From: Thermoplasmata archaeon
GTDB taxonomy: Archaea > Thermoplasmatota > Thermoplasmata > Lutacidiplasmatales > UBA184
Direction: 5' to 3'
Length of the DNA stretch: 24,758 bases
Assembly (NCBI GenBank): GCA_030039715.1
Contig: JASHVA010000124.1
Coordinates: 1-24,758 of the forward strand
The notes beneath the pieces are model-generated. The model saw only the letters and a list, made by a program, of their open reading frames with translations. It had not been told where the DNA came from and did no database searches. The first letter of the stretch is position 1, and each line of letters opens with the position of its first letter. The position numbers and the translations under genes were made by a program. This document shows positions 14,612 through 20,738 of this stretch, piece by piece.

Positions 14612-15436
14612 ATGGGCAGGGTCTGCGTCGAGGTCGCCGTGCTCGACGATCCGCGCCTGCTCGACGCGCTCGACTCCCTGGTCGGCCAGCGCCGACCGCC
14701 GGACCGGGTGATCCTGGCGGCGTCGACCGCGACCCCCGAACCGCTCCTCGTCGAAGCGCGTCGCCGCGCGGGACCGATACCGCTCGAGGTGGCGCGCTTT
14801 GCGGGAGGCGTGGTGGACGCGCGTGCGGGGTCGCTCGCCCGCATCGACGAGGAGATCACCGCATTCCTCGATTCCGACGAGCGGGCCCCCCCCGACTGGC
14901 TCGCATCGATCGTGGAGCCGATCGAGTCCGGGCGCGCCGCCTTCTCGGGGGGACCGACCCGCCCCCTGCGGCCCCCCGCCACGTCAATCGAGCGGTACTC
15001 CGTGCTGCTCGAGGAATCGATCTATCGGGACCTGGTACCGAAGAGCGTCACGTACGTTCCCCTTCAGAACAGCGCGTGGCGCACAGACCTGCTGAAGCGC
15101 CTCGGGTTCGACCCTCGGATCCCGTTCGCGGAGGACCACGACCTCGAGAGCCGGGCCGCGCGGGAGGGCGCGGCCGGAGTCTTCCTCCCGGAAGCGTTCG
15201 TCTACCACGACCAGAGCGACGAGACGAGCCTCTACCGGTGGGCGCGGAAACGGTACCGGTACCTCGTCGCCATGGCCATGTCGCTGATGAAAAACGGCAG
15301 GCTGCGGGGCCGCCTCGAGGAGCGGCGGCCGCCGGTGAAGCATCCGCTGCGGTACCTCGAGGCCGCGATGAAGCCGTTCGCGCTGCTCGACGCCGCCATC
15401 CGCTGGCGACGGGTGCGCGGTGCGACGGAGAGCTAG
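14612..15436 (+). CDS. Glycosyltransferase family 2 (GT-A fold)
   Basis: A 274-residue GT2-like transferase. The first strand-loop (VEVAVLDDPRLLDALDSLVGQ) resembles the nucleotide-binding start of GT2 enzymes. The metal-binding motif is FLDSDERAPPDWL (DSD). The acceptor-side motif PFAEDHDLESRAAREG carries the ED pair expected for the catalytic base. The C-terminal part (YRWARKRYRYLVAMAMSL onward) is basic and amphipathic and may lie against the membrane; no clear multi-TM region is seen. It starts with an ATG at 14612 behind a GAGGTG site. It is next to a GT4 enzyme and an epimerase, so the three probably serve one surface-glycan or lipid-linked sugar pathway. The donor sugar is unknown. Confidence 0.85.
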   Translation: MGRVCVEVAVLDDPRLLDALDSLVGQRRPPDRVILAASTATPEPLLVEARRRAGPIPLEVARFAGGVVDARAGSLARIDEEITAFLDSDERAPPDWLASIVEPIESGRAAFSGGPTRPLRPPATSIERYSVLLEESIYRDLVPKSVTYVPLQNSAWRTDLLKRLGFDPRIPFAEDHDLESRAAREGAAGVFLPEAFVYHDQSDETSLYRWARKRYRYLVAMAMSLMKNGRLRGRLEERRPPVKHPLRYLEAAMKPFALLDAAIRWRRVRGATES

Positions 15437-15496
15437 CCCCGGGCGGCTCGCCGGCCCGAGCAGTACGATGCCGCCGGCGGGCCCTTCCGGCAAACC

Positions 15497-15502
15497 TTAT
15501 CC
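15497..15502 (+). promoter_or_regulatory. TATA-like box for the FKBP gene
   Basis: TTATCC within CCTTATCCTA is centred about 26 nt before the ATG at 15525, predicting a leaderless mRNA and helping to choose that start. Confidence 0.5.
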
Positions 15503-15524
15503 TACCCCCGGTTTCGGCGGGGCC

Positions 15525-16382
15525 ATGCCGCCCGAATCGACCCACCCGCACGGTGCCACGAAGGCCGGGGAGCTCGTGCACCTGGACTACGACCTCTGGG
15601 CGGAGGGCGGGGGCCGCACCGAGCTCGTCGACACGACCCACGCGGAAGTCGCCCAGGAGGCGAAGGTGTCGGTGCCGGACGGCTACAAGTGGGGTCCCCG
15701 GCCGCACCTCCTCGGTGGGGAGGACTTCCCCGCGGGGATCGAGTCGTCGCTCGTCGGCGTGAAGGTCGGAGAGGAGGTCGAACGGGAGTACGCCCCCGGC
15801 GACGCCTACGGGGAACGGGACCCGAACCTCATCGAACTGTTCTCGATGCACGAGATCCAGCGGCTTCCCGAGATGCGCCGGGAAGACGCCCACCTCGACA
15901 TCGGCACCGTGCTCACCATCGAAGGGCGACGGGGGCGGGTCGTTACGCTCACGGCGGCGCGCGTGCGCGTCGACTTCAACCCGCCGTACGCGGGGCGGAA
16001 GATCCGCGGGAAGTTCAAGGTCGTCGATCGGATCTCCGAGCCCGCGGAGCAGGTCCGAGCCATCCTCGAGCTGCAGTACGGGCGGGCCTCGGAGTTCCAG
16101 ATCGAGGCGTCCGAGAAGCACATCACGCTCCGGGTGCCCGAGCGGTCGAAGTTCGACATCTCCTGGATGGCGGCGAAGCCGAGGGTGATCGACCGGTTGC
16201 GCTCCCAGTTGCACCCCGAGACGATCCGGATCGTCGAAGAGTACGTCACCCCGACGGAGAAGAAGGACGAGGCGGCGAAGGCGAAGCCGGCGGAAGAGAA
16301 GCCGGCGACGCACGAGAGCCACCGGGGCCACGGCGCCGCGAAGGGCGAGCCGAAGCCCGACACCGCTTCGAAGACGGAATAG
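15525..16382 (+). CDS. FKBP-type peptidyl-prolyl isomerase, long archaeal (SlyD-like) form
   Basis: A 285-residue isomerase and chaperone. GELVHLDYDLWAEGGG opens the FKBP fold; EVAQEAK, GGEDFPAGIESSLVGVKVGEEVE and YAPGDAYGERDPNLIE are typical of archaeal FKBPs with an insert-in-flap domain. VTLTAARVRVDFNPPYAGR is the returning FKBP strand with the conserved VDFNxPxAG. Residues from about 175 to 245 form the extra C-terminal domain of 26-29 kDa archaeal FKBPs. The last 40 residues are Lys/Glu/Ala-rich and probably disordered. The catalytic aromatic pocket is not fully typical, so chaperone function may dominate. The ATG at 15525 is chosen over upstream in-frame codons because a TATA-like box lies 26 nt away. 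Confidence 0.92.
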   Translation: MPPESTHPHGATKAGELVHLDYDLWAEGGGRTELVDTTHAEVAQEAKVSVPDGYKWGPRPHLLGGEDFPAGIESSLVGVKVGEEVEREYAPGDAYGERDPNLIELFSMHEIQRLPEMRREDAHLDIGTVLTIEGRRGRVVTLTAARVRVDFNPPYAGRKIRGKFKVVDRISEPAEQVRAILELQYGRASEFQIEASEKHITLRVPERSKFDISWMAAKPRVIDRLRSQLHPETIRIVEEYVTPTEKKDEAAKAKPAEEKPATHESHRGHGAAKGEPKPDTASKTE

Positions 16383-16394
16383 CGGCCGCGGACG

Positions 16395-16407
16395 CCGCCA
16401 CCGGCGG
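16395..16407 (+). terminator. Possible hairpin downstream of the FKBP gene
   Basis: CCGCC-ACC-GGCGG lies 12 nt after the FKBP stop. It is a short GC-rich stem-loop without a following T-tract. It may be chance in this GC-rich DNA; archaeal terminators usually need T-rich sequence. Confidence 0.22.
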
Positions 16408-16430
16408 AAGGCCGGAACGAACCGGGAGCA

Positions 16431-16436
16431 CTTGAA
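16431..16436 (+). promoter_or_regulatory. TATA-like box for the 41-residue membrane protein gene
   Basis: CTTGAA is centred about 26 nt before the ATG at 16460. It lies in the loop of a small inverted repeat (CCGGG at 16422-16426 and CCCGG near 16437-16441). The spacing is that of a leaderless promoter; the box itself is weak. Confidence 0.4.
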
Positions 16437-16459
16437 CCCGGAGCCGGTCTGTCGGATCG

Positions 16460-16585
16460 ATGGCGGACGAAACGCCGAAGGTTCCGCTCTCGTTCATCAT
16501 CGTCACGTTCGGGTCGGCCGCGGTCGTGGCGGCGCTGATCATCTACTTCGGCATGAAGGGAATGATCGGCGGCCCGATCCCGTAG
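16460..16585 (+). CDS. Tiny single-TM membrane protein (41 residues)
   Basis: MADETPKVPL is followed by one hydrophobic segment (SFIIVTFGSAAVVAALIIYFG, about residues 11-31) and a short tail MKGMIGGPIP. I do not recognise a family. Support for expression is the TATA-like box 26 nt before the ATG, the clean TM segment, and its position between two genes with a second tiny TM gene directly after. It could be a small subunit of a membrane complex. Sec61 beta and oxidase small subunits were considered but no signature of either is visible. Confidence 0.6.
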   Translation: MADETPKVPLSFIIVTFGSAAVVAALIIYFGMKGMIGGPIP

Positions 16586-16614
16586 GCCGGCACGCGTCGT
16601 CCGTGCCGAAGGGA

Positions 16615-16620
16615 GATAAA
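16615..16620 (+). promoter_or_regulatory. TATA-like box for the 44-residue membrane protein gene
   Basis: GATAAA is centred about 26 nt before the GTG at 16643, as for a leaderless transcript. It supports the GTG as a real start. Confidence 0.48.
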
Positions 16621-16642
16621 GTCCGAGCCGGTCGTATCGGCC

Positions 16643-16777
16643 GTGAACTCCACGGAGAACCCGGGCGTCGACGACGGGCGCGGGACGAGCAACGCCGGAT
16701 GGATCGCGGGATTCATCGTCATCGCCGTGGTCCTCGCGGCCGGCGGCGTCCTCTGGTTCAGCTACCACCCGCTGTAG
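16643..16777 (+). CDS. Tiny single-TM membrane protein (44 residues)
   Basis: A GTG-started frame gives MNSTENPGVDDGRGTSNAG, then one TM segment (WIAGFIVIAVVLAAGGVLWF, about 20-39) and SYHPL at the end. The layout (polar N-terminus, one TM near the C-terminus) resembles the 41-residue neighbour, but there is no clear sequence identity. No family is recognised. The TATA-like box 26 nt upstream supports expression. The last 20 nt overlap the 3' end of the convergent methyltransferase gene. The protein has no lysine. Confidence 0.55.
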   Translation: MNSTENPGVDDGRGTSNAGWIAGFIVIAVVLAAGGVLWFSYHPL

Positions 16778-17324
16778 CCGGCTCGCGCGGTCGCGCACCC
16801 CGCCAGCGGTAGAGGTAGACTTCGGTCTCGGGGTCGTACAGTTCGGGCGTCCAGCCCGCGATGGCGTGGCAGTGGCTCACGACGCGCGCCCCGGGAGGCA
16901 GCTCCCGCTCGAACTTCGGCCGAAGCCGCACCATCGCGCCCGGCCACAGAAAGGCGGTGACGACGGTCGCCTCGTGAAAATCCAGGGCGAAGAAGTTCCC
17001 CCAGGAGAGCGTCACGCGGTCCGCGAACGGCCCGGTCGCCCGCCGGAGCTTCAGGATGAGGTACCGGATCGGCTCGACCTCGACCCCCACCACTCGGGCG
17101 CGGTAGGTGCGCGCGGCGCGGAAGACGATCGCCCCCGTTCCGGCCCCGAGGTCGTAGACCGTGTCCCTCGGACCGACCTCGGCGAGGCGGAGCATCGTCT
17201 CGACCGAGCGGCGGGGGGTCGGCTGATAGCCGGCTCCGTAGGCGAACGACGCGAACACGAAGTACGCGATCGCGGCGAGCGCCACGAACACGGCGATGAG
17301 GAGGTCCACGGGAGCGAGGGCCAT
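16758..17324 (-). CDS. Membrane-anchored SAM methyltransferase, FAM173-like (protein-lysine methyltransferase family)
   Basis: A 188-residue class I methyltransferase with an N-terminal TM helix (about residues 6-30). GAGYQPTPRRSVETML follows the anchor and is the counterpart of the GAPYVPT/S-type segment of eukaryotic FAM173 proteins. SAM motif I is VYDLGAGTGAIV; VVGVEVEPIRYLI is the next strand with the acidic ribose-binding residue. FLWPGAMVRLRPKFEREL-PPGARVVS is also close to FAM173, which uses a Pro at this spot. FAM173A and FAM173B methylate lysines of the adenine nucleotide translocase and the ATP synthase c-subunit in mitochondria. Whether this archaeal protein methylates a membrane protein is inference. 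It starts 34 nt after the stop region of meaB's neighbour strand order (meaB begins downstream at 17331 end), and overlaps the 44-residue gene at its 3' end. Confidence 0.8.
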   Translation of the reverse strand: MALAPVDLLIAVFVALAAIAYFVFASFAYGAGYQPTPRRSVETMLRLAEVGPRDTVYDLGAGTGAIVFRAARTYRARVVGVEVEPIRYLILKLRRATGPFADRVTLSWGNFFALDFHEATVVTAFLWPGAMVRLRPKFERELPPGARVVSHCHAIAGWTPELYDPETEVYLYRWRGARPREPATAGGS

Positions 17325-17330
17325 CGCAGG

Positions 17331-18290
17331 TCACCGTGCGGGACCGGGCACGAGGCGGTCGGCGGCCGTCCGGGGGTCGACCCGTCGGGCGACGACCTCC
17401 TCGAGCAGCCGACGCAGCTCCGGCTCGCGCTCGAGGCGCTCGGCGAACTGACGTCCGACCCGCTCTCGGGCGAGCTCCACGATCTCCGCCGTGAGCCGGC
17501 GGCGTTCTTCCGCCGACCGCCCTCCGGAGCTGTCCAGGAATCGCTCGTGCGCCTCGATCGCCTCCCACAGCTCGGCGATGCCGCTCGGCTGGGTCGTCGA
17601 CGTCAGCACGACGCGGGGCGTCCAACCGGCGCGGCCGCTGCCGAGGCCGGCGAGCTCCACGAGGTCGCGTCGCGCGTGGTCGGCGCCGGGGAGGTCCGAC
17701 TTGTTGACGCAGAAGACGTCGGCGATCTCGAACAGCCCCGCCTTCAGCGTCTGGACTTCGTCCCCGAGGTGGGGGACCAGCACGACGACGGAGGTCGTCG
17801 CGACGTCCCGCACGGCGAGGTCGACCTGGCCGCTCCCCACGGTCTCGAGCAGGATCACGTTGAACCCACCGGCCTCGAGGAGGCGGCAGACCTCGCGCGT
17901 CGCGGCGGCGAGCCCGCCGACCTCCCCTCGGCTGGCCATCGATCGGAAGAACACCCCGGCATCGTCGCTGCGGCGCTCGAACCGGATCCGGTCGCCCAGC
18001 ACCGAACCGCCCGAGTACGGGCTCGTTGGATCGACCGCCACGATGCCCACCGTGAGGTCGAGTTCGCGAAGTCGTCCGACCAAGAGATTGATCAGGCTCG
18101 ACTTCCCGACGCCGAGGGGACCGGTGATGCCGATGACCGGTACCTTCCCGGTCCGGGGGTAGAGCGCACGGGAAACCGCGACGGCGGCGGGGTCCCGGTC
18201 TTCGACCTGGGAGATGACCCGAGCGAGCGCCCGGCGGTCTCCCCCGAGAATCGCCCGGGCTGCGGGCGGGAGTCGCGGAGCTCGCGTCAT
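17331..18290 (-). CDS. meaB: MeaB/ArgK-type G-protein chaperone of methylmalonyl-CoA mutase
   Basis: A 319-residue P-loop GTPase that protects and reactivates B12-dependent methylmalonyl-CoA mutase and gates cobalamin loading. The P-loop is GPLGVGKS at 57-64. VGIVAVDPTSPYSGGSVLGDRIR is the highly characteristic MeaB segment. The switch region reads ILLETVGSGQVDL, where the family usually has ETVGVGQSE. The base-specificity motif is NKSD in VFCVNKSDLPGAD. The ATG at 18290 overlaps the stop of the mutase B12-binding subunit gene by 4 nt (ATGA), which chooses this start; the frame stays open far upstream only as Arg/Pro-rich noise over other genes. The methyltransferase gene starts 6 nt after its stop on the same strand and may be co-transcribed. 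Confidence 0.93.
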   Translation of the reverse strand: MTRAPRLPPAARAILGGDRRALARVISQVEDRDPAAVAVSRALYPRTGKVPVIGITGPLGVGKSSLINLLVGRLRELDLTVGIVAVDPTSPYSGGSVLGDRIRFERRSDDAGVFFRSMASRGEVGGLAAATREVCRLLEAGGFNVILLETVGSGQVDLAVRDVATTSVVVLVPHLGDEVQTLKAGLFEIADVFCVNKSDLPGADHARRDLVELAGLGSGRAGWTPRVVLTSTTQPSGIAELWEAIEAHERFLDSSGGRSAEERRRLTAEIVELARERVGRQFAERLEREPELRRLLEEVVARRVDPRTAADRLVPGPAR

Positions 18291-18703
18291 GCGGCGTGGC
18301 GTGCGAGCCGTTGGGCGGTCGTGACGATCTCCTGCAGGGAGGTCCCGGGACCGAAGATCGCGCGGATCCCCGCCTTCTTCAACCGGCGGGCGTCCTCGTC
18401 GGGGATGATGCCACCCGCGAAGACCGGAATGTCGGCTGCCTTCTCTCGCTTCAAGAGTTGGAGGACGCGCGGGAAGAGCGCCATGTGGGCACCCGAGAGG
18501 ATCGAGAGGCCGATCAGGTCGACATCTTCCTCGAGCGCCGCGCGGACGATCTCTTCCGGTGTCTGGCGGAGGCCCGCGTAGATCACTTCGAAGCCGGCAT
18601 CTCGAAGCGCGCGGGCCACGACCTTGGCACCGCGGTCGTGTCCGTCGAGCCCGGGCTTCGCGATCAGCACTCGCAGCGGGGCCTCCTTCGGGCTGCGGAC
18701 CAT
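18287..18703 (-). CDS. Methylmalonyl-CoA mutase, cobalamin-binding small subunit
   Basis: A 138-residue B12-binding domain encoded as a separate subunit. RVLIAKPGLDGHDRGAKVVARAL carries the D-x-H-x-x-G motif (D20, H22, G25), the histidine being the lower ligand to cobalt. LIGLSILSGAH and VFAGGIIPDEDARRLKKAG are the next two cobalamin-contact motifs. In archaea the mutase is commonly split into a large catalytic and this small subunit; the enzyme interconverts methylmalonyl-CoA and succinyl-CoA in propionate and branched-chain amino acid metabolism. The large subunit is not in the window. The gene heads an operon with meaB. A CTTTTTTCC box about 38 nt upstream of the ATG at 18703 is the likely promoter. 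Confidence 0.94.
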   Translation of the reverse strand: MVRSPKEAPLRVLIAKPGLDGHDRGAKVVARALRDAGFEVIYAGLRQTPEEIVRAALEEDVDLIGLSILSGAHMALFPRVLQLLKREKAADIPVFAGGIIPDEDARRLKKAGIRAIFGPGTSLQEIVTTAQRLARHAA

Positions 18704-18734
18704 CGGCTCGCCTCGGGAAAGCGACGGGGGCAGC

Positions 18735-18746
18735 GGAAAAAAGCTT
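18735..18746 (-). promoter_or_regulatory. TATA-like box for the mutase subunit - meaB operon
   Basis: On the minus strand AAGCTTTTTTCC is centred about 38 nt before the ATG at 18703, in the 72-nt gap after the prepilin peptidase gene. The plus strand of the same block is A-rich. The T-run could also act in termination of the upstream prepilin peptidase transcript. Confidence 0.45.
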
Positions 18747-18775
18747 TGGGCCTGAAGGGGCGAAGGCCGGAGCGG

Positions 18776-19696
18776 CTATACCCAAGCGATCACGTCGAGG
18801 ACGAGGTTCCCCGCCAGGAGCGCCGCTACCGCGCCCGCGGCCAACAAGACGAGGAACGGGACCTGGGGCGTCACCCAGACCCGGCGGACCCCCTTCGCCT
18901 CGAGCTCGGCCGCGATCCGCTCGCGCTCCCGCCGGTCGTCCTCCGATGTCTCGGCATCGTCGGGCGAGGACGTCGGGACGGAGGGATCCTTCACCCAGAC
19001 AAAGCGGCTCGGCAGCTCGCGCACGTCGAGCCAGTAGCCCGTGAACCCTCGCGGGAAGTCGAACTCGCGGCGCGCCGCGTTTCGGATCGCGAGGCCGATA
19101 GGGATCGCCAGCGACAGGAGCGCGGCGTCCATGAGGAGGTTCACCGAGAACGGTACGACGGCCAGGACGGCGCGGACCGAGGCGGGAAGGATCCACGGGG
19201 TCGCAAAGATCGGCAACAGGACGCCGGCGATCATCACCGCTTTGGCGTCCGCTCCGCCGTAGAGCACGCCGAGTTCGAAAAGGGCGCGGGCGAACAGGAC
19301 GGTGACCAGTACGGCCACTACGGTGATCGGGACGGCGTCCGCGCCGATGCCCAGGCGCCAGACGGCGAGCCCGACGATCAGGACGACGAGGGCGTAGACC
19401 ACGATCTCGAGGAGGTCCGCGTACCGGTCTCCGTCCGGACCGAGGAGGTCGTCCCACGGAAAGAGGTGTTCAAGGACGAACGCTCCGACCAGGAGCCAGA
19501 GCGCGAGCGGGGCCACGCCGTCCGGGCCCACGGTCGCGGCGCCGAGGCCGACGCCCACGATTCCCATTACCTGCCAGAGGGTGTCGGTGACCTCGCGTTC
19601 CTTGAGGTCGGACGCCGCCGCGTAGGCGAAACCGACGAGCAGCACCGCGACCTGTCCGCCGAGGAGGACCTCCCCGACGTTCACCGCCGCTCGCAC
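18776..19696 (-). CDS. A24-family prepilin/preflagellin peptidase, archaeal type
   Basis: A 306-residue polytopic aspartyl protease that removes class III signal peptides from pilins or archaellins. The two catalytic aspartates are visible: D30 in AAASDLKEREV and D150 in YGGADAKAVM (the GxGD-type motif). Several TM helices lie between and after them. From about residue 215 there is a soluble C-terminal region with DFPRGFTGYWLDV and VWVTPQVPFLVLLAAG; the VTPxxPF stretch before the last TM helix is the archaeal A24 C-terminal domain. An acidic linker at about 235-265 separates the parts. The start is a GTG at 19696; another GTG 12 nt further in is possible. CCTTAAGAGG near 19727-19736 on the minus strand is a likely promoter. 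No pilin operon or ATPase is nearby. Confidence 0.88.
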   Translation of the reverse strand: MRAAVNVGEVLLGGQVAVLLVGFAYAAASDLKEREVTDTLWQVMGIVGVGLGAATVGPDGVAPLALWLLVGAFVLEHLFPWDDLLGPDGDRYADLLEIVVYALVVLIVGLAVWRLGIGADAVPITVVAVLVTVLFARALFELGVLYGGADAKAVMIAGVLLPIFATPWILPASVRAVLAVVPFSVNLLMDAALLSLAIPIGLAIRNAARREFDFPRGFTGYWLDVRELPSRFVWVKDPSVPTSSPDDAETSEDDRRERERIAAELEAKGVRRVWVTPQVPFLVLLAAGAVAALLAGNLVLDVIAWV

Positions 19697-19726
19697 CCCC
19701 GTCCGCCGATGCGACGGCAGCCCCTC

Positions 19727-19736
19727 CTCTTAAGGG
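19727..19736 (-). promoter_or_regulatory. TATA-like box for the prepilin peptidase gene
   Basis: The minus strand reads CCTTAAGAGG about 35 nt before the GTG at 19696 in a 102-nt divergent gap. The spacing allows a short leader. Confidence 0.38.
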
Positions 19737-19766
19737 CGCGCGCGTAGGAGACCGCCCGACGCCGCC

Positions 19767-19774
19767 CTTTTCTA
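19767..19774 (+). promoter_or_regulatory. TATA-like box for the sequon-rich surface protein gene
   Basis: CTTTTCTA is centred about 28 nt before the ATG at 19799, predicting a leaderless transcript. Confidence 0.45.
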
Positions 19775-19798
19775 CCGGGGGACGCTAGTTACCTCGCG

Positions 19799-20701
19799 AT
19801 GAGCGCGACCGACCCCGGGGCCCCTAACCCGTCGTCCGCCCCGGCCCCCTATCCCGCCGCGCCGCGCCGGCGAGGCTGGGTTCTTCCGGTGACCGTCGCC
19901 GCGGTCGTGGCCGTGGTGGTCATCGCGGCCCTGTTCGTGACGGGCGTCGTCCACTTCGGCGCCGCGAACTCCAACCCGATCTACGAGACGTTCTCCCAGG
20001 CCGAGTCGGTCGCTGGCGGCAGCGCGAGCGCGTCCGGCGGCACCTGGTACGCCGCGTTCGGATCGGCGATCTCGACTCCGACCGCCGTGCTATACCCCAC
20101 TACGAACCTGACCGCGCTCTCCAGCCTGAACTGCACGTTCGACTGGCCGCACGGGGAACCGGCGAACCTCGCGATCCCTGCCACCGGGCCCACGGCGGGG
20201 ATCGGTGCCTCGGCGATGTGGGAATTCGGGTTCAAGAACGCCTCCAACGCGCTCCTGATCGTCGCGGTCTCCGACGGGGTCGCTTCGAATCTGGTCACGA
20301 TCACCGGGAAGCTCTGCGAGTCCTACGTCGCCTATCTCGCGCCGTTTCCGGCCGGCGTCGTGAACTCGCCCGCGATCGTGGCGACGGCGAACCAGGCGGG
20401 GGGCTCGGCATTTCTCGCCGCCCACTTGAACGCGTCCCAGATCTGGGCCGCGTACGGCGGGATCCAGTTGGGCGGACTCGGAAGCACGAGCCCGGAGTGG
20501 CTCGTCGAGGACACGACCTGCGCCCTCCCGGGATATTCCGGCGAGGTCGGCGCGGTGTTCAACGTGACGATCGGCGGAACCTCGGGAGCGGTGATCAACA
20601 GCTCCACGGGGACCGTGGCGTGCGCACCCACTCTCCCGTCCGACCTCGTCCTCCCGCTCCACGTCGGGGTGCCGGGCCTCGCCGCCCGAAAAGCTATTTA
20701 A
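19799..20701 (+). CDS. Membrane-anchored extracytoplasmic protein of unknown function
   Basis: A 300-residue protein of no recognised family. Residues 1-23 are Pro/Ala/Ser-rich; RRRG at 23-26 is followed by one long hydrophobic helix (WVLPVTVAAVVAVVVIAALFV, about 27-47). The remaining 250 residues look extracytoplasmic: Gly/Ala/Ser/Thr-rich, beta-prone, with six N-x-S/T sequons (for example NLT, NCT, NAS, NVT, NSS) and four or so cysteines that may form disulfides. The stretch R-G followed by an uninterrupted hydrophobic run resembles a class III signal peptide, and the gene is divergent from the prepilin peptidase gene; that it is a substrate is only a hypothesis. A plain type II membrane protein is equally possible. 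Its last codons overlap the AT-rich promoter of the S6e operon. Confidence 0.8.
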   Translation: MSATDPGAPNPSSAPAPYPAAPRRRGWVLPVTVAAVVAVVVIAALFVTGVVHFGAANSNPIYETFSQAESVAGGSASASGGTWYAAFGSAISTPTAVLYPTTNLTALSSLNCTFDWPHGEPANLAIPATGPTAGIGASAMWEFGFKNASNALLIVAVSDGVASNLVTITGKLCESYVAYLAPFPAGVVNSPAIVATANQAGGSAFLAAHLNASQIWAAYGGIQLGGLGSTSPEWLVEDTTCALPGYSGEVGAVFNVTIGGTSGAVINSSTGTVACAPTLPSDLVLPLHVGVPGLAARKAI

Positions 20702-20704
20702 ATA
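20695..20704 (+). promoter_or_regulatory. TATA box for the S6e - aIF2 gamma operon
   Basis: TATTTAAATA, a near-perfect archaeal TATA box, is centred about 39 nt before the S6e ATG at 20739. It overlaps the stop codon region of the upstream gene. The spacing predicts a leader of roughly a dozen nucleotides. Confidence 0.65.
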
Positions 20705-20738
20705 CACTCCAACTGCGCGCCCGCGCTCTTACGGCCAT

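Noticed and set aside
16460..16585. The 41-residue protein as Sec61 beta/SecG.
   Set aside because: It is single-TM and of similar size but lacks the polar segment and the motif before the TM helix typical of archaeal Sec61 beta.
18291..19457. Possible N-terminal fusion extending MeaB upstream in the same frame.
   Set aside because: The extension is Arg/Pro-rich noise over the mutase subunit and prepilin peptidase genes; the ATG at 18290 overlaps the preceding stop and begins the MeaB fold.
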